This document shows positions 37,501-45,522 of a DNA stretch of 64,000 nucleotides, piece by piece. The position numbers and the translations under genes were made by a program. This stretch comes from an uncultured Clostridia bacterium (GTDB lineage Bacteria > Bacillota > Clostridia > Lachnospirales > CAG-274), in assembly GCA_947630725.1 (NCBI GenBank), contig CANRIS010000004.1:62001-126000 (forward strand). The letters run 5' to 3'. The notes beneath the pieces are model-generated. The model was not told the DNA's origin. It worked only from the letters and a program-made list of their open reading frames with translations, and did not search any database. Every line of letters starts with the position of its first letter. The stretch's first letter is position 1.

Positions 37501-37548
37501 TCTTTTTGAGACAGCCTGATAAATGGGATCGTATTTTTTATTCTTCAT
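34501..37548 (-). CDS. RND-family efflux pump (AcrB/HAE1-like)
   Basis: A 1015-residue proton-driven exporter with two repeats of six membrane helices, each after a large outer loop. The transmembrane motif ALGMLVDNAIVVSDAI near residue 400 contains the conserved proton-relay aspartate region, and GVVVNNAIVLIDYIDIE marks the second half. It overlaps the adaptor gene by 11 bases. No outer-membrane factor gene is present, in line with a monoderm envelope. The substrate is unknown; drugs, bile acids or lipids are possible. It is probably induced through the TetR repressor upstream. Confidence 0.93.
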   Translation of the reverse strand: MKNKKYDPIYQAVSKRRITIFIVAMIFLTGALCYHILPKQQYPVITLPMVIISAVYPGASAEDMEELVTSPLEDTCMAADGFDYVTSESHNSLSIIRMVFDQDLDADELKKCQDDLRRDIEDTPLPDGVTSLNYNDDAFDTAGLILAFTGDGISEQELRQRAEHLKDDLMGMDGVSKVEIDGDREEQIKVTVNSAKTNYLGLPLTDIATLISAQNSHIPVGTLEFENDEININTSGKLENTDEIKNIIVSADPNTGSVIKLGDIADVETGFDDDGKYYTYNGKQAVILSLYFSEGDNVLSIGKDVMDVVEDYSETLSDGVEINKVVYLPDDVSDSINDFVLNLIESVVIVLLVIMVGMSIRNGTIVSVVIPLVIFASFICMKLLNVEINFVSLASLIVALGMLVDNAIVVSDAIQVRIDRGDDRLDACVSGTKEVALPVFASTLTTVIIYSVFFRLPGAMHDLAVGLPIIVISALVCSFVAALFVTPAMCYLLMKKSVEKKASRFNVRGKFKSLLKLSMDHKLTTLVICIVSVAASGLLLSTLDLELIPSSDKEIIDIEVTAFNYYDIRKTENVMNDIENILSQEPENDGFLCAVGGHVPKYDFGTRPATDSVNTGSIIYNVDIKKGGRFKTKAQYREHLQNLIDENVSGVKAAVTELSIVPSKTEPVSVTFYGENTEELNRVGNEAESILRGIEGAENVHLDRKFDTYNYYIDMDTSELNTCGLTKAEVQHELNFAVMGGEASIYRKNGQEYPIIVKSDISDTDMLKDYTFVSSLTGGKYKLRQFADVEAEKESSVVTRYNGKKSITLSCNVTGGKSAVEISGALKSAMSKKDIGSLNVKYLGDFDVFNTAMSALIYGAFLGLFGIVFVLYVQFYSLKRAAIILASIPFSLIGSSVGLWVTRQNLSMFAVIGIISLLGVVVNNAIVLIDYIDIEIQKGSEIRQACLDAVEKRFRPILLSTTTTVLGLIPLAIAGNVIFKGLSIAFMSGLTTSLLFTLVIIPTICSVWLKDKQTS

Positions 37549-38884
37549 TCTCAGCCACCTCTTTGATGCTCACCTGTCTGTTGTCGCTCAGATCGGTCAC
37601 GCCCTCCGAAATAACATATATGCCCTCGGGCAGCTCGTTCGCCAGTATTTTGTCTCCGTTGACCTCTCCGAGAGAGACTTCCTTTCTGGCCGTTCTGTAA
37701 TAGCCGTATCCGTCATCCTCAACGGTGTATACGTAGTCTACGCCCTCCTGATTGAAAACAGAGCTTATGGGTATAAAACAGCCGCTTGTTTTGCCTATGG
37801 GTATTTCTACGTTCACAAGGCTGCCCATAGCTATGTCAATGCCCTGATGGGGGGTTATTTCGACCTGATATGTCCTTGTGGCCTCATCGGGATAAAGGGC
37901 TATGTTTGTTATATCTCCCTCATATGTACCGCCGTTGTAGGTAATGCTCGCAGGACTGCCTACGGAAATTTTGGGATAGTCGGCTGTGCCTACGCCTATG
38001 TCTATCACCTGACTGCCCGATTTTACACAAACCACGGGAGTACCCGCCGATGTGACCTCGCCCGCTTTCATAACCACCTCGGTAACATATCCGTCTACTG
38101 TGGAATAAAGCTTTGCGTCATTCATATTTTTGTTTCCCTGTTCAAGGGCGATACGAGCCTGACTGAGCTTTATGTTGGCTGCTTCAAGCTGAGTGCGTGA
38201 GTTTTCAACGGCGGTCTGCTGAAGCTTATAGTCGTTCTCCATATTTTCGATTTTCTTGTTTTCAAGGCTTACATCGTTTTCCATATCGGACTGCGCCGTG
38301 CTGAGCTTTTCCTCAACGGTATCCATAGCAAGCTTTGCGTCCTCATAGTCGGTCTGACTTATATATTCGCTTTCATACAGCTCACTTGCTCTTTCAAAGT
38401 CGGCTTTTACATCGTCATAGTTGAGCTTTATGGTATTTATCTGAGACTCATAGGAGTCCTGTATTTTTTTGAGGGTCAGCTTTTCGGCGTCTATCGCAAG
38501 CTGAGCCTTTTCGAGGGTGAGCTTTTCGGCCTCGAGGTTGTTGTTGAGCTGAGATATATTGTTTTCAGCCATTTTTATGTCCTCCTTGGCGTTGTTCACG
38601 GCAAGCCTTATGGATTCGGTATCCAGATCCGCAAGAAGCTGCCCCTCCTTGACCTCATCGCCCTTTTCGACATATACGTCAGAGATCCTGCCCGAAAGCA
38701 GAAAAGAAAAATTCTTTGTTTCGTCAGCCTTTGCATACCCCGTACAGCTAAGGCTTTCGGTATACCCCTGCGCAGCCGTTTTTACGACCGACACCGTTGG
38801 CGGAGCCTTTTCGTCAGCGCCTCCGCCGCAGCCTGTGGCCGCCGTCAATAAAAGCGTCAATAACAACAGATTTCTTTTTTTCAT
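37538..38884 (-). CDS. RND periplasmic-adaptor-type lipoprotein (membrane fusion protein)
   Basis: Partner of the RND pump. The 448-residue protein has a lipoprotein signal (LLLTAATGCGGG, C19) and a HlyD/AcrA layout: biotinyl-lipoyl half (YVEKGDEVKEGQLLADLD near residue 75), a long coiled coil (about residues 100-250), the second lipoyl half, and a beta-barrel/membrane-proximal domain (GSLVNVEIPIGKT). The coiled coil is long for a pump lacking an outer-membrane channel. It overlaps the TetR gene by four bases (ATGA) and the pump by 11, so all three are translated together. Confidence 0.93.
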   Translation of the reverse strand: MKKRNLLLLTLLLTAATGCGGGADEKAPPTVSVVKTAAQGYTESLSCTGYAKADETKNFSFLLSGRISDVYVEKGDEVKEGQLLADLDTESIRLAVNNAKEDIKMAENNISQLNNNLEAEKLTLEKAQLAIDAEKLTLKKIQDSYESQINTIKLNYDDVKADFERASELYESEYISQTDYEDAKLAMDTVEEKLSTAQSDMENDVSLENKKIENMENDYKLQQTAVENSRTQLEAANIKLSQARIALEQGNKNMNDAKLYSTVDGYVTEVVMKAGEVTSAGTPVVCVKSGSQVIDIGVGTADYPKISVGSPASITYNGGTYEGDITNIALYPDEATRTYQVEITPHQGIDIAMGSLVNVEIPIGKTSGCFIPISSVFNQEGVDYVYTVEDDGYGYYRTARKEVSLGEVNGDKILANELPEGIYVISEGVTDLSDNRQVSIKEVAENEE

Positions 38885-39441
38885 AGCTTACCTCCGAAAT
38901 TGTGTATTTTTTTATATAAGAGAAAAAGCTCCTCTTTGTTAAGCTCCTCGGCTCTGTCCTCGGCTATGCCGAAATGACTGCAAACCTTTTTGGACAGTGA
39001 AAAGAAGCAAACAGCCCTTATAATAAACATAACATACAAAAATATATTTTTTTCATTGATCTGAGCCTTTAGCTGACTGTCGGAAAAATTGAGTTTTGAA
39101 AGCTTCAGTATCATATCGGTTTTGTTGTCCTCCATAAAAAGATCCACAAGACCCACCGACAGAACATCGCTTTCGGAGCGTATATTTTCGAGCAGCGACT
39201 CAAAATTCTTCTTTATATCCGAAGAATAGCTTTCGTTCAGCCTGTTCAATATTCTGTCGAGACTTTCCTCCAGAAGAGCGATAAATATATCATCCTTACT
39301 CTTAAAATAATAGTACAGAAGAGATTTTGTTATTCCCGCTCTTTTCGCTATTTCGTCTATCCCCGAGCCATAATAGCCCTTGTCTCTGAAGCATTCCTTT
39401 GCGGCCTTAAGGATCATATCCCTTTTGGCGTTATCCTTCAC
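38881..39441 (-). CDS. TetR-family repressor of the RND operon
   Basis: A 186-residue regulator with an N-terminal HTH (residues 5-52: DMILKAAKECFRDKGYYGSG, IAKRAGITKSLLYYYFKSKDD) and a helical ligand-binding C-terminal half. The start is a GTG at 39441. A perfect 7-2-7 operator palindrome lies 22 bases upstream, just after the -10 box of a full-consensus promoter, so autoregulation and control of the efflux genes is very likely. The ligand is unknown. Confidence 0.92.
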   Translation of the reverse strand: MKDNAKRDMILKAAKECFRDKGYYGSGIDEIAKRAGITKSLLYYYFKSKDDIFIALLEESLDRILNRLNESYSSDIKKNFESLLENIRSESDVLSVGLVDLFMEDNKTDMILKLSKLNFSDSQLKAQINEKNIFLYVMFIIRAVCFFSLSKKVCSHFGIAEDRAEELNKEELFLLYKKIHNFGGKL

Positions 39442-39463
39442 AATATCACCGCCCCATTTTTTA

Positions 39464-39479
39464 TTGACCGTTCGGTCAA
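39464..39479. promoter_or_regulatory. TetR-type operator
   Basis: TTGACCG-TT-CGGTCAA, seven-base arms with a two-base centre, located at the expected transcription start of the TetR/RND operon. Confidence 0.8.
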
Positions 39480-39483
39480 AAAT

Positions 39484-39512
39484 ATTATACCCCCGACAAA
39501 CATCACTGTCAA
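39484..39512 (-). promoter_or_regulatory. Full-consensus sigma-A promoter of the RND operon
   Basis: On the minus strand TTGACA (39507-39512), a 17-base spacer and TATAAT (39484-39489): both boxes are exact consensus. The adjacent operator would keep it off without inducer. Confidence 0.85.
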
Positions 39513-39651
39513 TATAAAATATAAAAATATAAAAATTTTTCCAAACAAAAAAAGATATTTTTTAAATTTTTAAAATTTTTTGTTAAAATTAAAAGAAATG
39601 TGTGATATAATTGTGTTATAATAAAGAAAATATACGGATGTGGGTGATAAT

Positions 39652-40506
39652 ATGAAAAAAACAGCGGCCATTCTGTCGGCTCTGCTTATGGTGTTTTCGT
39701 TGTGCATAAGCTTTGAGGCCGCAGGAGAATATTATATAAAGGTAAACAGAACAACAAACTGCGTTACGGTCTATGATTCCGAAGATAAACCCGTAAAGTC
39801 TATGATATGTTCTGTGGGTGACTCATCGGAGGGAAACTCCACCCCCGCAGGCAGCTTCAGGACATCTCAGAAGCTGCGCTGGCACGCCCTTTTCGGCAAC
39901 GAATTCGGCCAGTACTGCACAAGAATAGACGGCCCCATACTTTTTCATTCGGTGCCGTATTTTTCCGAAAATCCCGGAGATCTCAACACTGCCGACTACA
40001 ACGCCCTTGGCAGTCAGGACTCTCTGGGCTGCATAAGGCTTTCGGTGGCTGACGCAAAATGGATATACGACAACTGTCCCATAGGCACAAGCGTAAACAT
40101 TTTTGACGGCAGCGAAAAGGACGATCCCTTGGGCAGACCGGATGCCATAAAGTTAGGCGCCGAAGCCCCCTACCCCACATGGGATCCCACCGACCCCGAT
40201 GAAAACAACCCGTGGAAGGGCTGCGGCGTTACCATAACGGCGGAAAAAAACATACATTCGGTATATCAGAACAGCTATCAGAGCGCCGAGGACGTAAAGG
40301 AATATCTTAAAACAGGCGTAAAGGCCTATGACAGCGCAAAAAACGAAATAGACTTCACCGTTGAGACGGACGCAGACCCCACCGAACCGGGGGTATATAA
40401 GGCGGTTTTTTCGGCTGTAGATTCTCTGGGTAAAAAAGCCTCCAAAAACGCCGTGTTTATAGTTCTTCCGGGAAAGCTCATCTCAAACGCATCGATAAAA
40501 GAATAG
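39652..40506 (+). CDS. Secreted L,D-transpeptidase (YkuD) with C-terminal Ig-like region
   Basis: Predicted exported enzyme that makes 3-3 peptidoglycan cross-links or anchors proteins. Residues 1-24 form a Sec signal peptide. The YkuD domain spans about residues 30-155: HSVPY supplies the conserved histidine and LGSQDSLGCIRLS near residue 130 contains the catalytic cysteine. From about residue 195 on, the sequence (DPTEPGVYKAVFSAVDSLG) resembles a bacterial Ig-like fold. The chosen ATG at 39652 follows GGGTG; an in-frame start at 39640 is possible. The gene stands alone after a divergent TetR operon. Confidence 0.9.
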   Translation: MKKTAAILSALLMVFSLCISFEAAGEYYIKVNRTTNCVTVYDSEDKPVKSMICSVGDSSEGNSTPAGSFRTSQKLRWHALFGNEFGQYCTRIDGPILFHSVPYFSENPGDLNTADYNALGSQDSLGCIRLSVADAKWIYDNCPIGTSVNIFDGSEKDDPLGRPDAIKLGAEAPYPTWDPTDPDENNPWKGCGVTITAEKNIHSVYQNSYQSAEDVKEYLKTGVKAYDSAKNEIDFTVETDADPTEPGVYKAVFSAVDSLGKKASKNAVFIVLPGKLISNASIKE

Positions 40507-40587
40507 ATTTTTGTCGGCGGTATACTTGGGGCAAAATATGCATAAACTATCCGGGAATCATTCTTATTGAACGGAGCTGATGAGCAT

Positions 40588-40761
40588 ATGGATCGTAGCT
40601 GCAAAAAGACAAATTCCTCATGCAAATACTACCGACCCCTTGAAGGCGATTTTACCGTTTCGGATAAATGCGGAAACTGCGGCAGTTGTGTGTATTTTTC
40701 TTCAAAAAACTGCCGCAGGCATTCTGCGGACGAGATACCCGACTTTTTTGAGCCATACTGA
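40588..40761 (+). CDS. 57-residue cysteine-rich small protein (unknown)
   Basis: ATG at 40588 lies 11 bases from GGAG and opens a 57-codon frame. The product has seven cysteines, spaced CKKTNSSC, CGNCGSC and later a lone Cys, which suggests a metal or iron-sulphur site. There is no signal peptide. I do not know the family. It lies between two rightward genes with about 80 bases on each side. Coding status rests on the cysteine pattern and ribosome site alone. Confidence 0.45.
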   Translation: MDRSCKKTNSSCKYYRPLEGDFTVSDKCGNCGSCVYFSSKNCRRHSADEIPDFFEPY

Positions 40762-40841
40762 CAAAATATCCATAACAATTTAACATCGGACATTCTCTCC
40801 TCATATAAAGTATATATATGCTTTGTTGGGGAGATTTTTTT

Positions 40842-41645
40842 ATGTGTATGGGACTTGTTCTGGGAGGCGGAGGAGCGAAGGGAGCATATGAGGCGGGCGT
40901 ATGGAGAGCCCTTTCTGAGCTTGATATGACGAAGGATATAAAAGCCGTCAGCGGCAGCTCTGCGGGAGGTCTGAATGCAGCCCTTTTCGCCATGGGAGAT
41001 TTTTGCTCCTGTTTTCGTCTGTGGCGCAGCATAACCGAAAGCGACATACTCAGCGATGATGGCGAGGGGCTGAGTCTTTTGTCGGTCGCCCTCGGCTATG
41101 ACAGTATTTTTTCACGCTCCTGTATCGAAAATATCATAAAAAACAACATATCCCCCATAACGGACACCGACTGCTTTATAGCCTGCTCCGACATATCGAG
41201 GATACCTTTCTTAAAGCTTTTGCCTGCGGAACTTTTCATAAACAAGCGGCTGTCGCTTTCTCCCGAATATTTCAATCTTAGGGGCGAGAGCGAAGAAAGA
41301 ACAATAAACATACTCCTTGCAACCACGGCCATACCGTTTATATACGAAAGTGTAAAAATAGGCAAAAAGCGCTATTGTGACGGAGGACTGTGCGACAATC
41401 TGCCCATAAAACCCCTTTATGATGCAGGATACAGAAAAATAATTGCCGTTTCCCTTGACATTGACAGCGAGATCGAACAAAAAAAATTCCCAGATTCGGA
41501 GATCGTACTCATAAAGCCGTCTCGGGATCCGGGAAATTTTTTCAGCGGCACATTGAATTTTACAAGGGAAAAGCTTGAAAATATGATATATCTGGGCTAT
41601 ACCGACACCCTCGCCCTATTGGGGGACAAAAGACCGCCTCTATAG
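40842..41645 (+). CDS. Patatin-like phospholipase
   Basis: Predicted lipid acyl hydrolase of 267 residues. The oxyanion loop GGGGAKGAYEAG near residue 8, nucleophile elbow SGSSAGG near residue 46 and the dyad aspartate in DGGLCDNLPI near residue 182 are all present, so it should be active. No signal peptide or membrane helix is seen; it resembles the bacterial RssA/YchK-like group. GGGGAG precedes the ATG at 40842. It is convergent with proS, with only 14 bases between the stops. Confidence 0.9.
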   Translation: MCMGLVLGGGGAKGAYEAGVWRALSELDMTKDIKAVSGSSAGGLNAALFAMGDFCSCFRLWRSITESDILSDDGEGLSLLSVALGYDSIFSRSCIENIIKNNISPITDTDCFIACSDISRIPFLKLLPAELFINKRLSLSPEYFNLRGESEERTINILLATTAIPFIYESVKIGKKRYCDGGLCDNLPIKPLYDAGYRKIIAVSLDIDSEIEQKKFPDSEIVLIKPSRDPGNFFSGTLNFTREKLENMIYLGYTDTLALLGDKRPPL

Positions 41646-41659
41646 AGCCTGTGTGCTTA

Positions 41660-43093
41660 TCAGTATGCCTTTCCCCACGCTACCATAACCTTTGCGGGCT
41701 TTCCGCAGCATACGCACACATCGGACAGGTGCTTCTGTTCAAAGGGCATACATCTGGAGGTTGCACCTGTTTTTTCTTTTATTTCGTTTTCGCAGCTTTC
41801 GTCACCGCACCACATAGCGTTTATAAAACCGGGGTTTTCTTCAAGCTGACGGGCAAACTCCTCCATAGTCACAGCGTCAAAGGTATGCTCGTTTTTGTGA
41901 GCAAGAGCCTTTTCATACAGGTCGTTCTGCATTTTGTCAAGCATTTCGGGAACGACCTTTTCTATATCGTCAAGAGAAACAACCGTCTTTACTCTGCCCA
42001 ATCTTGAAACAATTACGCATTTGTTGTTTTCAATATCTCTGGGGCCTATTTCGAGGCGCAGAGGTATGCCCTTCATCTCCTGATCGGCATACTTCCATCC
42101 CGGGCTTTTGTCGGTGGAATCCACCTTTACACGACAAACCCCCGAAAGCCTCTGCCTTATTTCCTCAGCCTTTTCAAGTATACCTGCTTTCCTCTGCATA
42201 ATAGGTATTATCATACACTGTATGGGAGCGGCTTTGGGAGGCAGGACAAGACCGTTGTTGTCCGAGTGTACCATTATCATTGCGCCTATAAGCCTTGTAG
42301 TCATTCCCCACGATGTCTGGTGAACATATTTGAGCTTGTTGTCCTTGTCGGTATACTGTATGCCGAAGGCCTTGGCAAAGCCGTCTCCGAAGTTGTGGCT
42401 CGTGCCTGCCTGAAGCGCCTTTCCGTCATGCATAAGCGATTCTACCGTATAAGTAGCCATTGCGCCGGCAAACTTCTCCTTTTCGGTCTTTCTGCCCTTT
42501 ACAACGGGTATTGCGAGAAATTCCCTGAGAAAGTCGGCATATACATTCAGCATTCTTACGGTTTCTTCCTCGGCCTCTTCTGCCGTGGCGTGGGCTGTGT
42601 GTCCCTCCTGCCACAAAAATTCCATAGTGCGGAGGAAGGGTCTTGTGGTCTTTTCCCAACGTACCACCGAGCACCACTGATTATAGAGCTTTGGCAGATC
42701 TCTGTAGGACTGCACAATATTCTTGTAGTGGTCGCAGAAAAGGGTTTCGGAGGTGGGTCTGACACAGAGCCTTTCCTGAAGCTTTTCGGAGCCGCCGTGA
42801 GTAACCCACGCCACCTCGGGCGCAAAGCCCTCAACGTGATCCTTTTCCTTCTGCAAAAGGCTCTCGGGTATAAACATAGGCATATAAACATTTTCGTGAC
42901 CCGTCTCTTTGAATCGTCTGTCAAGGTCGTGCTGTATAAGCTCCCATACGGCATAACCGTAGGGCTTTAATATCATACAGCCCCTTACCGATGAATAGTC
43001 GCAAAGCTCTGCTTTTTTAACTATATCGGTATACCATTTGGCAAAATCCTCCTCCATGGAAGTAATAGCATTTACCATTTTTTCATCAGCCAT
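41660..43093 (-). CDS. proS: Prolyl-tRNA synthetase (short, archaeal/eukaryote-like type)
   Basis: Charges tRNA-Pro. At 477 residues it lacks the editing insertion of the long bacterial type and matches the archaeal-like class found in many Clostridia. Class II motif 2 appears as [30 protein letters not shown] near residue 142 region, and the anticodon domain with [20 protein letters not shown] ends the protein with several cysteines. It is controlled by a T-box leader directly upstream, which fits an aminoacyl-tRNA synthetase. Confidence 0.96.
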   Translation of the reverse strand: MADEKMVNAITSMEEDFAKWYTDIVKKAELCDYSSVRGCMILKPYGYAVWELIQHDLDRRFKETGHENVYMPMFIPESLLQKEKDHVEGFAPEVAWVTHGGSEKLQERLCVRPTSETLFCDHYKNIVQSYRDLPKLYNQWCSVVRWEKTTRPFLRTMEFLWQEGHTAHATAEEAEEETVRMLNVYADFLREFLAIPVVKGRKTEKEKFAGAMATYTVESLMHDGKALQAGTSHNFGDGFAKAFGIQYTDKDNKLKYVHQTSWGMTTRLIGAMIMVHSDNNGLVLPPKAAPIQCMIIPIMQRKAGILEKAEEIRQRLSGVCRVKVDSTDKSPGWKYADQEMKGIPLRLEIGPRDIENNKCVIVSRLGRVKTVVSLDDIEKVVPEMLDKMQNDLYEKALAHKNEHTFDAVTMEEFARQLEENPGFINAMWCGDESCENEIKEKTGATSRCMPFEQKHLSDVCVCCGKPAKVMVAWGKAY

Positions 43094-43149
43094 TTTTATA
43101 TCCTCCTTAAATAGCCTTAAATAGCCTGACTGCTCTGTTTAAAAAAACA

Positions 43150-43390
43150 AAAAAGCCTCCTGCCCCCACAGGGGTCGGAAGCCGACGGTACCACCCTTTT
43201 TAGCGGCACGCCAAAGCATGAGCCGCTCACTCAAAGCCCCATAACGCAGGGATCTGCGCCGCATTTTTTGCGAAGCTCGGGAGGTGGGCAAAAAGACGTC
43301 CGCCAAAGGCTTGCACCAACCGCCTTTTCTCTGAATGGCAGAACATTCTCCTATGTTCTCCGTCAAAGCATTTTTTAATTTTCGTTATTT
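43150..43390 (-). promoter_or_regulatory. T-box riboswitch leader of proS
   Basis: The minus strand carries the conserved antiterminator sequence AGGGTGGTACCG (43182-43197 region), followed by a GC-rich terminator hairpin and T6 near 43150. Upstream is the stem I distal element GGCGGTTGGTGCAAGCC. A candidate specifier is CCC (complement of 43286-43288) followed by A, matching proline. The TGGT of the T-box would pair with an ACCA tRNA end, in keeping with the A73 discriminator usual in bacterial tRNA-Pro. Uncharged tRNA-Pro should promote readthrough. Confidence 0.9.
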
Positions 43391-43396
43391 CTATAT

Positions 43397-43425
43397 ATAA
43401 TATATTTAATTTTGAATTATGTCAA
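43397..43425 (-). promoter_or_regulatory. Promoter of the proS T-box transcript
   Basis: On the minus strand TTGACA (43420-43425) and TATTAT (43397-43402) with a 17-base spacer place the start near 43390, just ahead of the T-box. Confidence 0.8.
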
Positions 43426-43520
43426 GACTTTTATGCTCAAAAATCGTATATAATCGTATATATCGATACATATGTGACCCTGACAAGGACATACACGCCA
43501 AAAACATTTATATTGCCATA

Positions 43521-43939
43521 AAAATTCATAGTTTGAATTTACAGATAATAAAAAAATATTTGACAAATCGTCATATCGTCGAAGATTTAAAGCGTCGCAG
43601 ACTTTAATCCGCAGGTAGTGTCCGAAAGACGTCGGATTGCCCAAAGGGCAACTTTTCCGTAAGAAAAAGCACTGAACGTGAGCTTTGCCCGTCCAAGGAA
43701 TAAGTTTATAAAAAGCGTCGCAGACTTTAATCCGCAGGACGAGCTTTGCCCGTCCGAGGAATAAATTTCAATTTGCGAAAAAACGCAGTTTTTGGAACAA
43801 ATTGAAATTTATATTCCTTTATCCAAATGAAGTCGCCGGCTTGCCCGGCACGCACATTTGGCCTCATCAAAATGCGACTGCATTTTGATGACAGCGTGTC
43901 GATTTTTTCGACACGCTGAAAATTCATAGCTTGAATTTA
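43521..43939. repeat. Hairpin-dense repeat element flanked by 21-bp direct repeats
   Basis: The 21-mer AAAATTCATAGYTTGAATTTA occurs at 43521-43541 and 43919-43939. Between them a 27-mer (43589-43615 and 43712-43738) and a 24-mer (43680-43703 and 43741-43764) each occur twice. There are at least five strong palindromes: 43638-43652, 43761-43812 (15-bp arms), 43823-43861 with an inner GCCGG/CCGGC, 43864-43891 (12-bp arms) and 43892-43918 (11-bp arms, T5 loop). No convincing ORF is present. The remainder of the 43426-44078 gap is AT-rich without a recognised signal. Confidence 0.8.
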
Positions 43940-44078
43940 TTCTCGGTCTGTAGTATAATACTGAGGGAACGGACGATATTGTTATCGCTGTCCATAGTCT
44001 TTATAATTACGCATCGCTGAAAACAAGCTTGTCGCAGCTTTAAACGGTATAAATGCTTTTGAGAAATGAGGTTATATT

Positions 44079-44744
44079 ATGAATGATATGTTTCGGTTTG
44101 ACGGCCCGTTGTTCAAGATAGGTACGCTTATAGGAGATCTTCTCATACTCTCCCTTCTGTTCATTGTATGCAGCATACCTATAATAACTATAGGAGCCTC
44201 CGTCACAGCTCTGTATTATGTCACCACAAGAATGATCTCCGGCAGAGAGGGCTATGTGTCAAGGGACTTTATGAGGAGCTTTAAACAGAATTTCATAAAA
44301 TCCACAGTTGTTTTCGTACTCATCGCCATATGCGCCTTTATTCTTCTGTGCAACTTCACTCTTTTCAACTATGTGTACAGAGCGAATCAGTTTATGCTTG
44401 TATTTCAGGTGGTGCTTTCGGCAGAGCTTGCGGGAATATCCGTATATATATTCCCTCTCATAGCAAGGTTCGATATGAAAATCGGCCAATACTTTAAAAA
44501 CGCCTTTTTCTTTGCAAACAGACATATTTCAACAACGGTAACCTGTCTGGTATTTCTTGCGGGAGCCGCCATGCTGTTTATGAGGCTGCCCATACTTATA
44601 ATAATCATAACGGGAGCATACAGCTATTTTTCGTCCAAGCTTCTTATGAGAGTATTCAGAAAATATCTCCCCGATATGGACAGAGACATAGACGACTATC
44701 ATATAAGGGACGAGGCTCCCTCGGATGAAAACAAGGTTGAATAA
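44079..44744 (+). CDS. YesL-like membrane protein (DUF624)
   Basis: A 221-residue protein with about five membrane helices. The N-terminal FRFDGPLFKIGTLIGDLLILSLLFIVCSIPIITIGAS region is the hallmark of the YesL/DUF624 family, which in Bacilli and Clostridia lies near polysaccharide or uronate utilisation genes. Its function is not established. GAGG precedes the ATG. The kduI/kdgK genes 3.5 kb away fit that neighbourhood loosely. Confidence 0.87.
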   Translation: MNDMFRFDGPLFKIGTLIGDLLILSLLFIVCSIPIITIGASVTALYYVTTRMISGREGYVSRDFMRSFKQNFIKSTVVFVLIAICAFILLCNFTLFNYVYRANQFMLVFQVVLSAELAGISVYIFPLIARFDMKIGQYFKNAFFFANRHISTTVTCLVFLAGAAMLFMRLPILIIIITGAYSYFSSKLLMRVFRKYLPDMDRDIDDYHIRDEAPSDENKVE

Positions 44745-44756
44745 GCAGATATTTTA

Positions 44757-44807
44757 ACCGACAACTAAGTCCCCCTGTCTCTTCAGGCGGCGGAATCCCC
44801 TGTCGGT
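44757..44807. repeat. Intergenic inverted repeat with inner hairpin
   Basis: ACCGACA (44757-44763) and TGTCGGT (44801-44807) are exact complements and enclose a CCTG/CAGG hairpin. It lies between the YesL-like and HD genes; no T run follows. Confidence 0.4.
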
Positions 44808-44843
44808 GGTATATACAGTCAAAAATAAACCGAGGTGTAATCA

Positions 44844-45356
44844 ATGCTACAAAAAGCAATGGGTTCAAGAAAAAATTTCTATGACGGCAGCAGAAAAATG
44901 AACCGTTATCTTAACTGTGTGGAGGATCTGTTGGAGGACGAAAGCGTTCTCAGGCTTGACAGCTACAGTCAGCACATAGGCACATCACGCCTGCAGCACA
45001 GTCTCAATGTATCATACTACAGCTATCTTTTTTCAAAGCTTCTCGGCTGCGACTTCCGTTCGGCAGCCAGAGCGGGAATACTCCATGATCTTTATCTATA
45101 TGACAGACACACCGACAAAACCGATGAAAACCACGTTTTTCGTCACCCACGAGAGGCACTGAAAAATGCGGCTATGCTTACTGAGCTGAACGATATAGAA
45201 AAAGACGCAATAATAAAGCATATGTGGCCTCTCAGCAAGGGTTTCCCCAAATACAAGGAGTCATACTGCGTCAGCGCTGCCGATAAGTACAGCGCAGCCC
45301 TCGAATTTACCTTTCAGCTCGGAAAAAAGGTCAAAAACTTCATAAATGCTTCATAA
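44844..45356 (+). CDS. HD-domain hydrolase
   Basis: A 170-residue single-domain HD protein. HSLNVSYYSYLFSKLLG near residue 51 gives the first histidine, GILHDLYLYDRH near residue 77 the HD pair, and SAADKYSAALE near residue 146 the final aspartate. KHMWPLSKGFPKYKESYCVSAADK is typical of a clostridial HD subgroup. Such proteins are phosphohydrolases acting on nucleotides or other phosphoesters; the substrate is unknown. GAGGTG precedes the ATG. A terminator follows. Confidence 0.88.
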   Translation: MLQKAMGSRKNFYDGSRKMNRYLNCVEDLLEDESVLRLDSYSQHIGTSRLQHSLNVSYYSYLFSKLLGCDFRSAARAGILHDLYLYDRHTDKTDENHVFRHPREALKNAAMLTELNDIEKDAIIKHMWPLSKGFPKYKESYCVSAADKYSAALEFTFQLGKKVKNFINAS

Positions 45357-45363
45357 TCAACAA

Positions 45364-45391
45364 ATAAGGGGGCTGTTTTCGGCCCTTTTTT
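45364..45391 (+). terminator. Terminator after the HD gene
   Basis: AAGGGGGC and GGCCCTT form a short G/C hairpin followed by T6. Confidence 0.65.
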
Positions 45392-45522
45392 GTTATATGT
45401 TTTTTTAAAATACATTGGAAATTATGTTCGGAACGGTGTATAATAAGTATAAATCTATGTGGATTTTTTTGATAAACAAATAAAATTTTGTAATAAAGCA
45501 GTGAAAAAAAGAGGTGGCGAGT

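Noticed and set aside
43521..43939. Possible CRISPR array or IS remnant
   Set aside because: Repeated blocks are few and irregularly spaced, with no spacer pattern, and no transposase fragment is seen in any frame.
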